From an uncultured Fluviicola sp. (lineage in GTDB: Bacteria; Bacteroidota; Bacteroidia; Flavobacteriales_D; Crocinitomicaceae): 64,000 bases of DNA. Under the pieces are notes generated by a model. That model did not search any database, had not been told where the DNA came from, and saw nothing but the letters and a program-made list of their open reading frames with translations. Position 1 is the first letter of the stretch. Every line of letters begins with the position of its first letter. Below, piece after piece: positions 17,288 to 26,022 of the stretch. Location: the NCBI RefSeq assembly GCF_902168135.1, contig NZ_CABHOL010000025.1, positions 53,448-117,447 on the forward strand, read 5' to 3'. The position numbers and the translations under genes were made by a program.

Positions 17288-19471
17288 ATGAAAAAACAAT
17301 TTTACTCGCTCCTAGGTATCTCTCTGCTTTTTACCACATGGAGTTTTGCTCAACAGCAAGGGCGCATTTTAGATAAAAGCAACATGCGCGACGGCGAAGA
17401 TGTAGAATACTGCATCACGCACAAAAAAATGAATGAACTAAAAGCAAATCCTCAATTTGCTAAAGAATATGCCAAGGAACAGGCAGCATTTGAAAGTCTG
17501 ATGCTGGCTAAAAAAGGAGATAACAGTACTACAAAGGCTACTGTTTATACGATTCCGGTAGTTTTCCACATCTTACATAATAACGGACCTGAAAATGTTT
17601 CCAAAGACCAGATTATGTCTGCTTTAAACATTTTGAATCGCGATTACGCGATGTTGAATCCGGATACCGCATCTGTACAGGCTCCTTTCCAATCCTTGAG
17701 AAGTAAAGTCGACGTCCAGTTCGTTCTTGCTACGAAAGCACCAAACGGAGCTTGCTTCACGGGAATTACCCGCACCCAGAACGCCATTACAAATGACGGA
17801 TCAAATGGTAGTGCACAAATCAATGCAATTGTTGCAGGAAATGATGTTTACAATGGTCAATGGCCGGGAAATAAATACCTGAATATTTATGTTTGTGAAG
17901 ACATCGGTGGTGCTGCAGGTTACACGATGCTGCCGGCAGGATGGTCTGCAAACAGCATGCAAAACGGGATCTTCATCCTTCACAATTTTTTCGGGAACAT
18001 CGGAACTTCATCCGAATACTCCAGCCGTGCTTTAACACACGAAGTGGGCCACTGGTTAAACCTGGATCATGTTTGGGGCGGAAATAACAACCCGGGATCT
18101 GCTGGCTGCGGAGGTACGGATAACGTTCAGGATACTCCGGCTACCCAGGGTTCCACCACTTGTAACCTTACCGCAAATACGTGTTCAACTGACAACGCTT
18201 ATTGGGGCTTCGACCAAATTGACAACGTAGAGAACTATATGGATTATTCCTACTGTTCAAAAATGTTTACGACAGGACAAGTTAACCGCATGAGAACTGC
18301 TCTTACAATAAGTTCTACAGGAAGAGCTAATGTGGTTTCCGCTTCCAACCTGGCTGCAGTAGGAGCCGGTACGCCTCTGACACTTTGTACGGCTAAGTTC
18401 AGCACTGAAAGAAGAGTAATCTGCGCAGGTGAAACGATTACATTTAACGATGAATCCTTTAACATTGCAACTGGCTGGAACTGGTCTTTCACCGGAGGAT
18501 CTCCGGCAACTTCAACGCAGCAAAACCCTTCCGTTACTTACAATACTCCGGGAACTTACGCAGTTCAGCTGCAAGCTACAGACGGAACAAACAGCAATAC
18601 GGCAAATGTTGCTTCTTACATTACCGTGTTACCTGCAGGCGGAGGCCTTCCGTTCTATGAAAGCTTCGAAGGTTCTATGAACTTAAACAGTCCAAACTGG
18701 TTTCTTTACAATTCAAGCGGAAGTGCATGGGCTGTGACTAATACTGCTGCTAAAACCGGCACAAATTCAGTAAAACTGGATAACTTCAGTCAGTCAAGCA
18801 CAGGACAAATTGATGAATTGATCTCAGGACCGATCGATCTTTCAAGTATTAATGCAGGAACAGGAGTTACTTTGACTTTCAAGTGTGCATACAGAAAGAA
18901 AACTGCTTCAAATACGGATATCCTGAAAGTATTCGCTACTTCGAATTGCGGTGAGGTTTGGGATCTTAAAAGAACACTAACTGCAGCAACAATGTCCGGA
19001 TCAACTACTGTTGCTTCGGCATGGACTCCGGGAACAGCTGATTGGTTAACTGTTCACGTAACGAATATTACTTCTGTATACTGGAATGATAATTTCCGTT
19101 GTAAATTCCAAACAACTTCAGGAGGTGGAAATAACTTCTACATCGATGATATCAATATCTATTCGGGAGCTCCTTCAGAAACCCCTGTTACTGCAGGTTT
19201 AGCTGATCTTGGAACTGTTGCGAATATCAACTTGTTCCCGAACCCTGCTGATAATGAGGTTCAAATCTCATTCAACTCTCAAACAGGAAACAACCAGATC
19301 AAGTTCTTCGTAACTGATTTAACAGGAAAGCGTCTTCAGCAGCATACAATTAATGCTAATGAAGGAAACAACCTGGTTATGATAGCAACTGAAAATCTTT
19401 CTGCAGGAACTTATTTAATCCAAATGATTGATGCAAACGGTCAGAGAACTTTGAACTTTGTTAAGAAATAA
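17288..19471 (+). CDS. M43 (pappalysin-type) metallopeptidase, T9SS cargo, tandem copy 2
   Basis: This 727-aa paralogue of the preceding gene has the same domain order: a signal peptide (MKKQFYSLLGISLLFTTWSFAQ), a YCITHKKMN propeptide motif, zinc motif HEVGHWLNLDHVW (~251), Met-turn NYMDYSYC, PKD (WNWSFTGGSP), a MAM-like sandwich and a T9SS type A tail (LFPNPADNEV...GTYLIQM...FVKK). By eye about two thirds of residues match copy 1. The catalytic residues are intact in both, so both are probably active. Differences lie in surface loops of the catalytic domain and in the sandwich domain, which could change substrate range. Confidence 0.95.
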   Translation: MKKQFYSLLGISLLFTTWSFAQQQGRILDKSNMRDGEDVEYCITHKKMNELKANPQFAKEYAKEQAAFESLMLAKKGDNSTTKATVYTIPVVFHILHNNGPENVSKDQIMSALNILNRDYAMLNPDTASVQAPFQSLRSKVDVQFVLATKAPNGACFTGITRTQNAITNDGSNGSAQINAIVAGNDVYNGQWPGNKYLNIYVCEDIGGAAGYTMLPAGWSANSMQNGIFILHNFFGNIGTSSEYSSRALTHEVGHWLNLDHVWGGNNNPGSAGCGGTDNVQDTPATQGSTTCNLTANTCSTDNAYWGFDQIDNVENYMDYSYCSKMFTTGQVNRMRTALTISSTGRANVVSASNLAAVGAGTPLTLCTAKFSTERRVICAGETITFNDESFNIATGWNWSFTGGSPATSTQQNPSVTYNTPGTYAVQLQATDGTNSNTANVASYITVLPAGGGLPFYESFEGSMNLNSPNWFLYNSSGSAWAVTNTAAKTGTNSVKLDNFSQSSTGQIDELISGPIDLSSINAGTGVTLTFKCAYRKKTASNTDILKVFATSNCGEVWDLKRTLTAATMSGSTTVASAWTPGTADWLTVHVTNITSVYWNDNFRCKFQTTSGGGNNFYIDDINIYSGAPSETPVTAGLADLGTVANINLFPNPADNEVQISFNSQTGNNQIKFFVTDLTGKRLQQHTINANEGNNLVMIATENLSAGTYLIQMIDANGQRTLNFVKK

Positions 19472-19516
19472 GAGAACAGGCTTTTAAGGCTGTCGCTTTA
19501 AACTGAAACCAAATAA

Positions 19517-19557
19517 AAAACCCCGACGATCAGTCAACTGACTGATGTCGGGGTTTT
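19517..19557. terminator. Bidirectional terminator between convergent genes
   Basis: A long stem AAAACCCCGAC(G)ATCAGTC (19517-19535) pairs with 19540-19557, is nearly perfect, and has A and T tracts on the outer sides. It serves M43 copy 2 (+) and the small protein gene (-). Confidence 0.85.
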
Positions 19558-19581
19558 ACTTTATATCCAAATTTTCAGGGA

Positions 19582-20052
19582 TTAAAAACCTCGTTGTTTT
19601 TTGATCTCCGCAATGAAATCTGTGAGCTGTTTTTTATCTGCAAAATAAACCGCCACATTTGTTTCGTGAAAAATTTTCGATCCTGCCTTTTCATAAACAC
19701 TGGCTTCTACTTTATCTAAATCTGTCAGAATATTACACGTATACATCTCTCCGTATTTATCAAAATGCTCAATTTTAAATGCATTGTCCATAATCACCTT
19801 CACGGAAACTTTACGTACCGTCAGCTCACGGATAGTTCCTGCTGCGCTTTTTGTCAAAACCGTAGCATAGAGATCATCACCTACCACTTTTTGATGGTAT
19901 TCCAGGACTGTTCCGTTGATATCCATCATGAAGCACTTCGGTCCCTGGATTGTAATGGATTTGTTGTTGTACTTGATCACCTCCTGGGCATTCAGACAGC
20001 TCAGGCTCATTAGAAAGATGCCGGCAAGCATCACTTTTTTGGTAAGAATCAT
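19582..20052 (-). CDS. Small secreted protein of unknown function
   Basis: This is a 156-aa protein with a signal peptide (MILTKKVMLAGIFLMSLSCLNAQ). The mature part is beta-rich with a short C-terminal helix (QLTDFIAEIKKQRGF). No family is recognised. A cysteine at SLSC inside the hydrophobic stretch is followed by L rather than the G/A/S/N typical after a lipobox, so a lipoprotein is less likely than SPI cleavage after NAQ. It lies 24 nt downstream of the exonuclease gene on the same strand and may share its transcript. Confidence 0.7.
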   Translation of the reverse strand: MILTKKVMLAGIFLMSLSCLNAQEVIKYNNKSITIQGPKCFMMDINGTVLEYHQKVVGDDLYATVLTKSAAGTIRELTVRKVSVKVIMDNAFKIEHFDKYGEMYTCNILTDLDKVEASVYEKAGSKIFHETNVAVYFADKKQLTDFIAEIKKQRGF

Positions 20053-20076
20053 AAATGTAGTTGTTTGTTGTAGTAA

Positions 20077-20796
20077 TTACTTAATATAAATTTCCCCTTC
20101 ATCTACTAAAGGTTCTCCATTCATTCTCAAAAATAATTGAATTAATGCAACCACATCCTTTTCGCAATAAATACGTATGCGGTTGAGGTCATTTTCTTCA
20201 TAATAAACACGAGCTACATCAGCTCCCGAAATATCATCTTTCGGAGTAGGGATCTTGAAAATGTGACAAAGCAGCGCCAAACTTGTATAAGCTTTATAAT
20301 CACCAAACTTCCAAAGCTCCATGGTATCCAGGTGCTGAATCTCCCACGGTTTCTTACCCGCGAGGTTCAATACATTCGGCAAACCGATCCCGTGAATTAA
20401 TAAGCGGCGGCAAATAAAAGGGATGTCAAACTCCTTAGAATTGTGTCCGCACAAAACGTGTTTCGGTGTGTTGTAATTATTTTCCAACAGGCGCACAAAC
20501 TGCTTCAGGAGTGTTTCTTCGTCTTCATGTGCAAAAGAGGTCATCCGGATAGATCTCCCGGTTGCGGAGTGATGTACAAACCCGACAGAAATACAGACAA
20601 TCTTACCGAATTCTGCATAAATACCCGCCTTCTCGTTGTAAACATCTGCTTTGGTTTTGTCTTCGGTCAGGTATCGGGCGTTTTTCGCATCAAATAATTT
20701 GGTTGTTTCTAAGTCTAAGTCTGCGTAGTTATAAACTTCCGGTACTGTCTCAATGTCTAAGAATAGAATTTTGTCTAATTGGCTCAAATCAAGCAT
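20077..20796 (-). CDS. Predicted 3'-5' exonuclease related to the PolB exonuclease domain
   Basis: This is a 239-aa DEDDy-type RNase H-fold nuclease, family PF10108 (DNA_pol_B_exo2) by motif. FLDIETVPE (Exo I, residues ~12-20) supplies D and E, HNSKEFDIPF (Exo II, ~117) supplies D, and YCEKDVVALI (Exo III, ~208) supplies Y and D. It should degrade DNA or RNA 3'-5' in the cytoplasm. It is a stand-alone domain without polymerase. Its biological substrate is not known to me. It is divergent from msrC, with a 126-bp shared upstream region. Confidence 0.9.
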   Translation of the reverse strand: MLDLSQLDKILFLDIETVPEVYNYADLDLETTKLFDAKNARYLTEDKTKADVYNEKAGIYAEFGKIVCISVGFVHHSATGRSIRMTSFAHEDEETLLKQFVRLLENNYNTPKHVLCGHNSKEFDIPFICRRLLIHGIGLPNVLNLAGKKPWEIQHLDTMELWKFGDYKAYTSLALLCHIFKIPTPKDDISGADVARVYYEENDLNRIRIYCEKDVVALIQLFLRMNGEPLVDEGEIYIK

Positions 20797-20908
20797 ACTA
20801 ATTTTCGTTTTCCATTTAAGTTATGTAAAAATATCATTTACGAGAACGCGTTTTTTCAATTTTTTTCCCAAATAAATCCATTTTTTCGACTTAAAGAATA
20901 GTATTCTT

Positions 20909-20916
20909 TATTTTTG
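20909..20916 (+). promoter_or_regulatory. -7 promoter box of msrC, near-leaderless
   Basis: TATTTTTG matches TAnnTTTG exactly and ends 6 nt before the msrC ATG (20923), so the transcript would start at or just before the start codon. No clear -33 TTG is seen. Confidence 0.5.
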
Positions 20917-20922
20917 TGCATT

Positions 20923-21405
20923 ATGGCAGAAGAATTAATCATAGCTCAAACTTCCAAAGAGGAAAAATACCAGACATTGCTTCCTCAGGCCAAAGCACTT
21001 TGTGCAGGTGAACCAAATTTGGTTGCTAATTTGGCCAATATTGCTTCTGCTCTTAAAATGACTTTTGACTTTTTTTGGGTAGGCTTTTACCTGGTTGAAA
21101 ATGACCAATTAGTGCTCGGGCCCTTCCAGGGACCAATTGCCTGCACGCGCATTGCATACGGAAAAGGAGTTTGCGGGGCTTCCTGGAAACAAAATGAGAC
21201 ACTGCTTGTTCCGGATGTGGAAGCTTTTCCGGGACACATCGCATGCTCGAGCGAAAGTAAAAGCGAGATCGTTGTTCCGATTCGAAAAAACGGTCAGGTT
21301 ATTGCTATCCTGGACGTCGACAGTAATGTGCTCAATGATTTTGACACTATTGATGCACGCTATTTAAATGAACTTTGCGAATGGGTAGGTACTCACTGTT
21401 TCTAG
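20923..21405 (+). CDS. msrC: Free methionine-(R)-sulfoxide reductase (GAF domain)
   Basis: This is a 160-aa cytoplasmic GAF-domain enzyme that reduces free Met-R-sulfoxide, an oxidative damage repair step. The three family cysteines are at residues 74, 84 and 108; their 10- and 24-residue spacing is the same as that of C84, C94 and C118 in the E. coli protein. The motifs GVCGASW and SKSEIVVPI are visible. The start is the ATG at 20923 (MAEELI); a TTG three codons earlier overlaps the promoter box and is rejected. The 3' end overlaps the next gene by 25 nt. Confidence 0.93.
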   Translation: MAEELIIAQTSKEEKYQTLLPQAKALCAGEPNLVANLANIASALKMTFDFFWVGFYLVENDQLVLGPFQGPIACTRIAYGKGVCGASWKQNETLLVPDVEAFPGHIACSSESKSEIVVPIRKNGQVIAILDVDSNVLNDFDTIDARYLNELCEWVGTHCF

Positions 21406-22916
21406 GGCTTTTATTTTTTTTGGCCGGTTGTGCTGAAGTCATTCCATTAACGGGTGGTCCTGCTGATGAACGTGCTGCGGTTCCGGTAGAAGGAACTCAA
21501 AACCCCGAACAGGGTGCACTGCATGTGAACCAAAATGAGCTAACGGTAAAATTCAACGAGTTTTTCACTTTAAACGATCCGGCAAACACGGCAGTGATGA
21601 ACCCAAATGCCGGAAAACTGGATATTACTTCAAGCAAAAGAGATTTGACCATCAAATGGGACGGAGCTCTTAAACCGAATACAACCTACATTATCCAGTT
21701 GAATGGAACTATCAAAGACCTGAATGAAAAGAACGATACCATTCACCAATTCGTATTTTCGACCGGTGACCAAATCGATTCCTTGAAGATCAACGGAATC
21801 ATTACGGACGGTTTTTCCAATAAACCATCCAATGCTTTTACGATCGGTCTGTATGATTCGGTGAAAGATCCTTACAAAGAGGCCCCAAGCTACATTTGTA
21901 AAAGCAATACCAAGGGAGAATTTGAATTCACTTACCTGAAAGAAGGCGAATACCAGTTATTTGCTTTTCTCGACTCCAACAAAGACCGACTTCCTTCTAT
22001 CGGGGAAGAAATTGCGTATACCTCCAAGCTTATTTCCAGCGGCGACAGCACATTTGCGCACATCCTGGCATACAAACCGAAAAGTCCGCTGAAACAACTA
22101 CAGGTTAAAATTCTCAATCCGGGAACTTTTTACGCTTATGGAAAAGAGATTGATGAGTCAAACCCGACCATTAATTCGCAGCCGATCCGAATTATAAATC
22201 GCTATGCACCGGATTCGGTACTGGCAGAACTGCCAAGTGTTCAGAATGATATCTACACCTTTATTGCCGGCACGGACACCATTACCAAGATCATCCCGTT
22301 AAAGGATCGCAGCAAGAATTTTTCTATTGCCGCTAAAATTTATAAAAATTCCTGGTTGCTCGGAGATACGCTTCTTTTTGAAACCAATGAATCCATTAAC
22401 GAAGTAGATACTTCCCTCATTGTTGTAGAAGACAAAACAAAGATCAAAATTGCCTACGATTATGCATTTTCCGGGAACCAGGTACGAATTATTCCCAAAA
22501 CAGCGACTGCTTTCGAACTGCTTGTAAATTTTAAAATGGGAGCCTTAAAAGGATTGACCAATCAGAATGATTCCGTTAAAGTGGAATTGAAAACGTTCCG
22601 GACTTCCGATCTGTCGAACCTAAAATTGAATGTTGAAAGTCTGAAAGGCCGCTGGGTTGTCCAGTTAATGGACGGAGCAACTGCAATCCGGACTTTCCAA
22701 AAAACAGACTCGGATACCATAATCGACTGGGTGAACCTGATCCCTGCCGTTTACCAGATCCGATGTATCCGCGACGTGAATGGCAACGGAAAATGGGATG
22801 CCGGTAATTGGGAACAAAAAACACAGCCTGAAGAGGTGGTTCGTTTTGATATCAAATCCAAACTCAGACCAAACTGGGATATCGAAGAAACGCTTGAACT
22901 GAAACCGAATGAGTGA
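21381..22916 (+). CDS. Ig-like (Big_5) domain lipoprotein
   Basis: This is a 511-aa lipoprotein: MGRYSLFLGLLFFLAGCAE gives an SPII lipobox (LAGC). Residues ~25-125 form a bacterial Ig-like Big_5 domain (FNEFFTLNDP...TTYIIQLNGTIKDLN...FVFSTG). A second beta domain (~130-215) resembles carboxypeptidase-regulatory-like folds (GEFEFTYLKEGEYQLFAFLDSN). The C-terminus ends with another such repeat (YQIRCIRDVNGNGKWD). It is probably outer-membrane or periplasmic and structural or adhesive. The start is the ATG at 21381, 25 nt inside msrC; the 3' end overlaps the next gene by 8 nt. Tight overlaps indicate an msrC-lipoprotein-membrane protein operon. Confidence 0.88.
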   Translation: MGRYSLFLGLLFFLAGCAEVIPLTGGPADERAAVPVEGTQNPEQGALHVNQNELTVKFNEFFTLNDPANTAVMNPNAGKLDITSSKRDLTIKWDGALKPNTTYIIQLNGTIKDLNEKNDTIHQFVFSTGDQIDSLKINGIITDGFSNKPSNAFTIGLYDSVKDPYKEAPSYICKSNTKGEFEFTYLKEGEYQLFAFLDSNKDRLPSIGEEIAYTSKLISSGDSTFAHILAYKPKSPLKQLQVKILNPGTFYAYGKEIDESNPTINSQPIRIINRYAPDSVLAELPSVQNDIYTFIAGTDTITKIIPLKDRSKNFSIAAKIYKNSWLLGDTLLFETNESINEVDTSLIVVEDKTKIKIAYDYAFSGNQVRIIPKTATAFELLVNFKMGALKGLTNQNDSVKVELKTFRTSDLSNLKLNVESLKGRWVVQLMDGATAIRTFQKTDSDTIIDWVNLIPAVYQIRCIRDVNGNGKWDAGNWEQKTQPEEVVRFDIKSKLRPNWDIEETLELKPNE

Positions 22917-24078
22917 TTCTTTCGAAAAAACCTTTAGTAAATGGAGAATCTATCTCGCTTTGCTGATTGGGATTTCAATTTCGGGAGGGATACTCATTTA
23001 CAGTTTTACACGCTCAGAATTTCACCGGGTAGAAAAAGGAAAAGGCGATTACACCTGGAAAGACACTAACGGCAATAAAAAGATCGATTATTCAACCCCG
23101 GAAGAATTCATAGCCGTTCCCAGGGGAGATTTCCAAAAAAAATCAGCTTATGATGTCCTTTCCGATATTTCCTGGGACAGCAGTACGTTTTTCTGGCTCT
23201 TTTTAGCGCTTCTCGGAATGGTCGGACGTGATCTGGGATACATGCTGCGTATACGGATCCTGACCAAAAACCAATTGACCTGGACTCAATCTTTTCATGT
23301 AATTATGATTTGGGAATTTGCTTCAGCTCTTGCCCCTGGTGTTATGAGCGGAGCAACCGTTGCCATGTTCATCCTGAACCGGGAAAAAATTGCCTTGGGA
23401 AGAGCAACCGCAATTGTCATATTGACGGCTTTCCTGGACAACTTGTTCTACGTGGTCATCATACCACTTTTATTCCTCTTCATCCCTGCCGGAAAATTAT
23501 TTCCAAGCACCGGAAATGAATCGATGATGGCTGTATTCTGGGCCGGTTTTTCCGTTTTTGCACTTCTTTGCGTGGTCCTTTTTTCAAGCATTGTACTTTA
23601 CCCGAAACTGGTGTTCCATCTGCTCACATTCATTACACGCATTCCGTTTTTAAAACGATTCCGGGAAGGAGCGGCAAAAACAGGTAACGACGTCATTGCA
23701 ACAGCTGCGGAAATGAAGAAAGAACCTTTCTCCTTTTGGCTGAAAGCATTTGGGGCCACTGTGTTCTCCTGGTCGTCCAGGTTCCTGGTAATCAATTTCA
23801 TCATGCAGGCTTTTCTGAATCTGGGATTCCTGCAGCAGGCACAAATCTTCACCAAGCAGTTTGTTTTGTGGATGTTCCTTCGCATTTCCCCTACTCCGGG
23901 TGGAAGCGGGGTTGCAGAGTGGGCATTCGGTGAATTGCTGTCCGAGTTCAGTACGAGTATTGTGCTTTTGGGAACCATGGCTGTGTTGTGGCGTTTGATC
24001 TCTTATTTCCCCTATTTGATCATCGGTTCGATCATCCTTCCGAGGTGGTTATCCCGGCAGAAAAAAAGCAGGGACTAA
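22909..24078 (+). CDS. Flippase-like / LPG synthase-type membrane protein (UPF0104)
   Basis: This is a 389-aa integral membrane protein with about seven to eight TM segments. The late motif SPTPGGSGVAEW is the hallmark of the lysylphosphatidylglycerol-synthase transmembrane family (PF03706), whose members act as flippase or lipid-transfer modules. There is no soluble synthase domain, so a lipid-transport role is inferred. Between TM1 and TM2 is a ~50-residue loop with DTNGNKKIDY, which recalls a calcium-binding EF-hand/dockerin loop but is not a perfect match. It overlaps the preceding gene by 8 nt. Confidence 0.85.
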   Translation: MSDSFEKTFSKWRIYLALLIGISISGGILIYSFTRSEFHRVEKGKGDYTWKDTNGNKKIDYSTPEEFIAVPRGDFQKKSAYDVLSDISWDSSTFFWLFLALLGMVGRDLGYMLRIRILTKNQLTWTQSFHVIMIWEFASALAPGVMSGATVAMFILNREKIALGRATAIVILTAFLDNLFYVVIIPLLFLFIPAGKLFPSTGNESMMAVFWAGFSVFALLCVVLFSSIVLYPKLVFHLLTFITRIPFLKRFREGAAKTGNDVIATAAEMKKEPFSFWLKAFGATVFSWSSRFLVINFIMQAFLNLGFLQQAQIFTKQFVLWMFLRISPTPGGSGVAEWAFGELLSEFSTSIVLLGTMAVLWRLISYFPYLIIGSIILPRWLSRQKKSRD

Positions 24079-24127
24079 ATCGTTTTGAACCGGTACAAAA
24101 AAATAATGCCGTTTCGGATATTATTCC

Positions 24128-24135
24128 TATCTTTG
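24128..24135 (+). promoter_or_regulatory. -7 promoter box of prs
   Basis: TATCTTTG is an exact TAnnTTTG match, 22 nt before the prs ATG. No TTG is found at the expected -33 distance. Confidence 0.55.
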
Positions 24136-24157
24136 CGCTCTTAAAACGGTAAAAACC

Positions 24158-25093
24158 ATGTCTTACGGCGTCAAAATTTTTGCGGGAAGAGCGTCCAAAT
24201 CGCTTGCAGAACAAATAGCAACCAAGTTCGGTGCTAGTTTGGGTGATGTAAAAGTTACTGAATTCAGTGATGGTGAATTTCAGCCTTCATTTGAAGAGAC
24301 CGTTCGTGGCCAGGATGTATTTATCGTTCAGTCTACCATGCCTCCGACAGAGAATTTATTCGAAATGCTGTTGATGGTTGATGCGGCAAAACGTGCTTCT
24401 GCGCGCAAGATCATTGCGGTAATTCCTTACTTCGGATTTGCACGCCAGGACCGCAAGGACAAACCAAGAGTAGCTATCGGTGCGAAATTGATCGCAAACA
24501 TGTTGATGGCTGCAGGTGTTGATCGTGTGATGACCATGGATTTACACGCAGACCAGATTCAGGGATTCTTTGAAGTTCCGGTTGACCACTTATTCGCATC
24601 CACTTTGTTCTTCAATGAAATGAAGGCTTTGGACAACGGGAACCTGATTATGGCTGCTCCCGATGCCGGTGGAGCAAAACGTGCCAATGCTTATGCTAAG
24701 AAATTGGATACCGGACTTGCAATCTGCCACAAGCACCGTAAAAAAGCAAATGAAGTTGCGGAAATGACTGTAATCGGTGACGTTGCAGGAAAAGACGTGA
24801 TTTTGGTAGATGACATGTGTGATACAGCAGGAACTTTGACAAAAGCTGCTGAATTATTCATAGAGAAAGGAGCAAATAGTGTTCGCGCATTCTGTACACA
24901 CGCTGTGTTGTCGGGACCCGCTTACGAGCGCATCAATAATTCAAAATTAACGGAGCTGATCGTAACAGATACGATTCCGTTGAAAGAAAAAAGTGATAAG
25001 ATCCGTGTAATTACAGTGGCTGATCTGTTTGCAGATGTCATCGATCGCCTGGTGAAGAACGAATCTATCAGCACACATTTTATAATTTCGTAA
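24158..25093 (+). CDS. prs: Ribose-phosphate pyrophosphokinase
   Basis: This class I PRPP synthetase (311 aa, the usual length) converts ribose 5-phosphate and ATP to PRPP for nucleotide, His and Trp synthesis. It has the FSDGE(F) flexible-loop region, PYFGFARQDRK (catalytic flexible loop), the VMTMDLHADQIQGFF metal-binding His/Asp and the PRPP loop VILVDDMCDTAGT (~215-227). The start MSYGVKIFAG fits the family. It is followed by rplY/ctc, the conserved prs-ctc gene order. Confidence 0.97.
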   Translation: MSYGVKIFAGRASKSLAEQIATKFGASLGDVKVTEFSDGEFQPSFEETVRGQDVFIVQSTMPPTENLFEMLLMVDAAKRASARKIIAVIPYFGFARQDRKDKPRVAIGAKLIANMLMAAGVDRVMTMDLHADQIQGFFEVPVDHLFASTLFFNEMKALDNGNLIMAAPDAGGAKRANAYAKKLDTGLAICHKHRKKANEVAEMTVIGDVAGKDVILVDDMCDTAGTLTKAAELFIEKGANSVRAFCTHAVLSGPAYERINNSKLTELIVTDTIPLKEKSDKIRVITVADLFADVIDRLVKNESISTHFIIS

Positions 25094-25163
25094 ACAAGAA
25101 GAAGCACTGCTTCTGATAGCCATCCGCCACAGCGGATAATATAAATAGTAAATAAAAACAAAC

Positions 25164-25748
25164 ATGAAAGTAGCACAATTGAGCGGTTCGCCACGCGCGA
25201 ACGTAGGGAAGAAAGATGCTAAAGCTTTGAGAGACTCAGGGCAGGTTCCATGTGTTCTTTACGGACAAGGAACTCAAACACATTTTTCTCTTCCGGACAT
25301 TAAAGTTGAGAAATTGGTTTTTAACCCTGATGTTTTTAAAATCGAATTGGATATCGATGGTAAAAAGACTGATGCGATTATCCAGGAGATCCAACAAAAT
25401 CCTATCACGGATAAAGTAATGCACATTGATTTTCTGGAACTTGATCCTAAGAAACCAGTTAAAGTGGCATTGCCGGTTCGTTTGACAGGAGCATCTCGCG
25501 GTGTATTAGCGGGAGGTCGTTTGATGCAGGTTTTCCGTCGTTTACGTGTAGTTGGTCTTCCGGCAGATTTGCCAGAGGCTATCGTAATTGACATTACTAA
25601 ATTACGTATCGGACAATCTATTCGTGTGAAAGATTTAGAAAACGATGGTTTAGCTATTTCCGAAGCGAAAAATGCAGTTGTAGTAGCGGTTAAAATGGCT
25701 CGTGGAGCTTCTAAAGCTGCTGAGGCTGATGATGAGGATGAGGAATAA
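25164..25748 (+). CDS. rplY: 50S ribosomal protein L25 / general stress protein Ctc
   Basis: This is a 194-aa long-form L25 (CTC type) that binds 5S rRNA. The N-terminal L25 domain (~4-90) has the VPCVLYG, NPITDKVMHIDFLEL and VKVALPV signatures. The C-terminal TL5/CTC beta domain (~98-180) has GGRLMQVFRRLRV and SIRVKDL. The protein ends in an acidic tail (ADDEDEE). It is co-directional with prs 70 nt upstream. A perfect terminator follows. Confidence 0.96.
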   Translation: MKVAQLSGSPRANVGKKDAKALRDSGQVPCVLYGQGTQTHFSLPDIKVEKLVFNPDVFKIELDIDGKKTDAIIQEIQQNPITDKVMHIDFLELDPKKPVKVALPVRLTGASRGVLAGGRLMQVFRRLRVVGLPADLPEAIVIDITKLRIGQSIRVKDLENDGLAISEAKNAVVVAVKMARGASKAAEADDEDEE

Positions 25749-25762
25749 AAATTTCTGATATC

Positions 25763-25800
25763 AAAAAACCCTGACTTCGATAAGAACGTCAGGGTTTTTT
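25763..25800 (+). terminator. Rho-independent terminator of prs-rplY
   Basis: The perfect 13-bp stem AAAAAACCCTGAC (25763-25775) pairs with 25788-25800 across a 12-nt loop; the right arm ends in the T tract. Confidence 0.88.
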
Positions 25801-25822
25801 TATTTTCAACATTATACGCTAT

Positions 25823-25855
25823 AAAAAAGCCATCTTAACTTTTATGCAAGATGGC
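25823..25855 (-). terminator. Rho-independent terminator of the amidase gene
   Basis: Read on the minus strand, an 8-bp stem (GCCATCTT at 25829-25836 with 25848-25855) is followed by six T residues (25823-25828). It lies about 170 nt after the amidase stop codon. Confidence 0.7.
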
Positions 25856-26022
25856 AATAACTAACTATTAGATTTAGGAGTAGGTTCTAATATCGTTACC
25901 TACTTAGGCTAAACCAAATTTACTATGCAACTTCGGTTTTCACCTTCCCGTTTTTCTCTAAAGCAGTTTTCGGTTTTTTAAACGTCTATTTTAAACAAAA
26001 TCGTTTTTTTAATCTCCGGATT

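Noticed and set aside
20914..20922. TTG start for msrC
   Set aside because: The TTG lies in the TATTTTTG box and the ATG at 20923 gives the family-like N-terminus.
20900..20923. Promoter-like TATTTTTG as an AT-rich chance match
   Set aside because: Not rejected entirely; it could be chance in AT-rich DNA, so confidence is kept at about one half.
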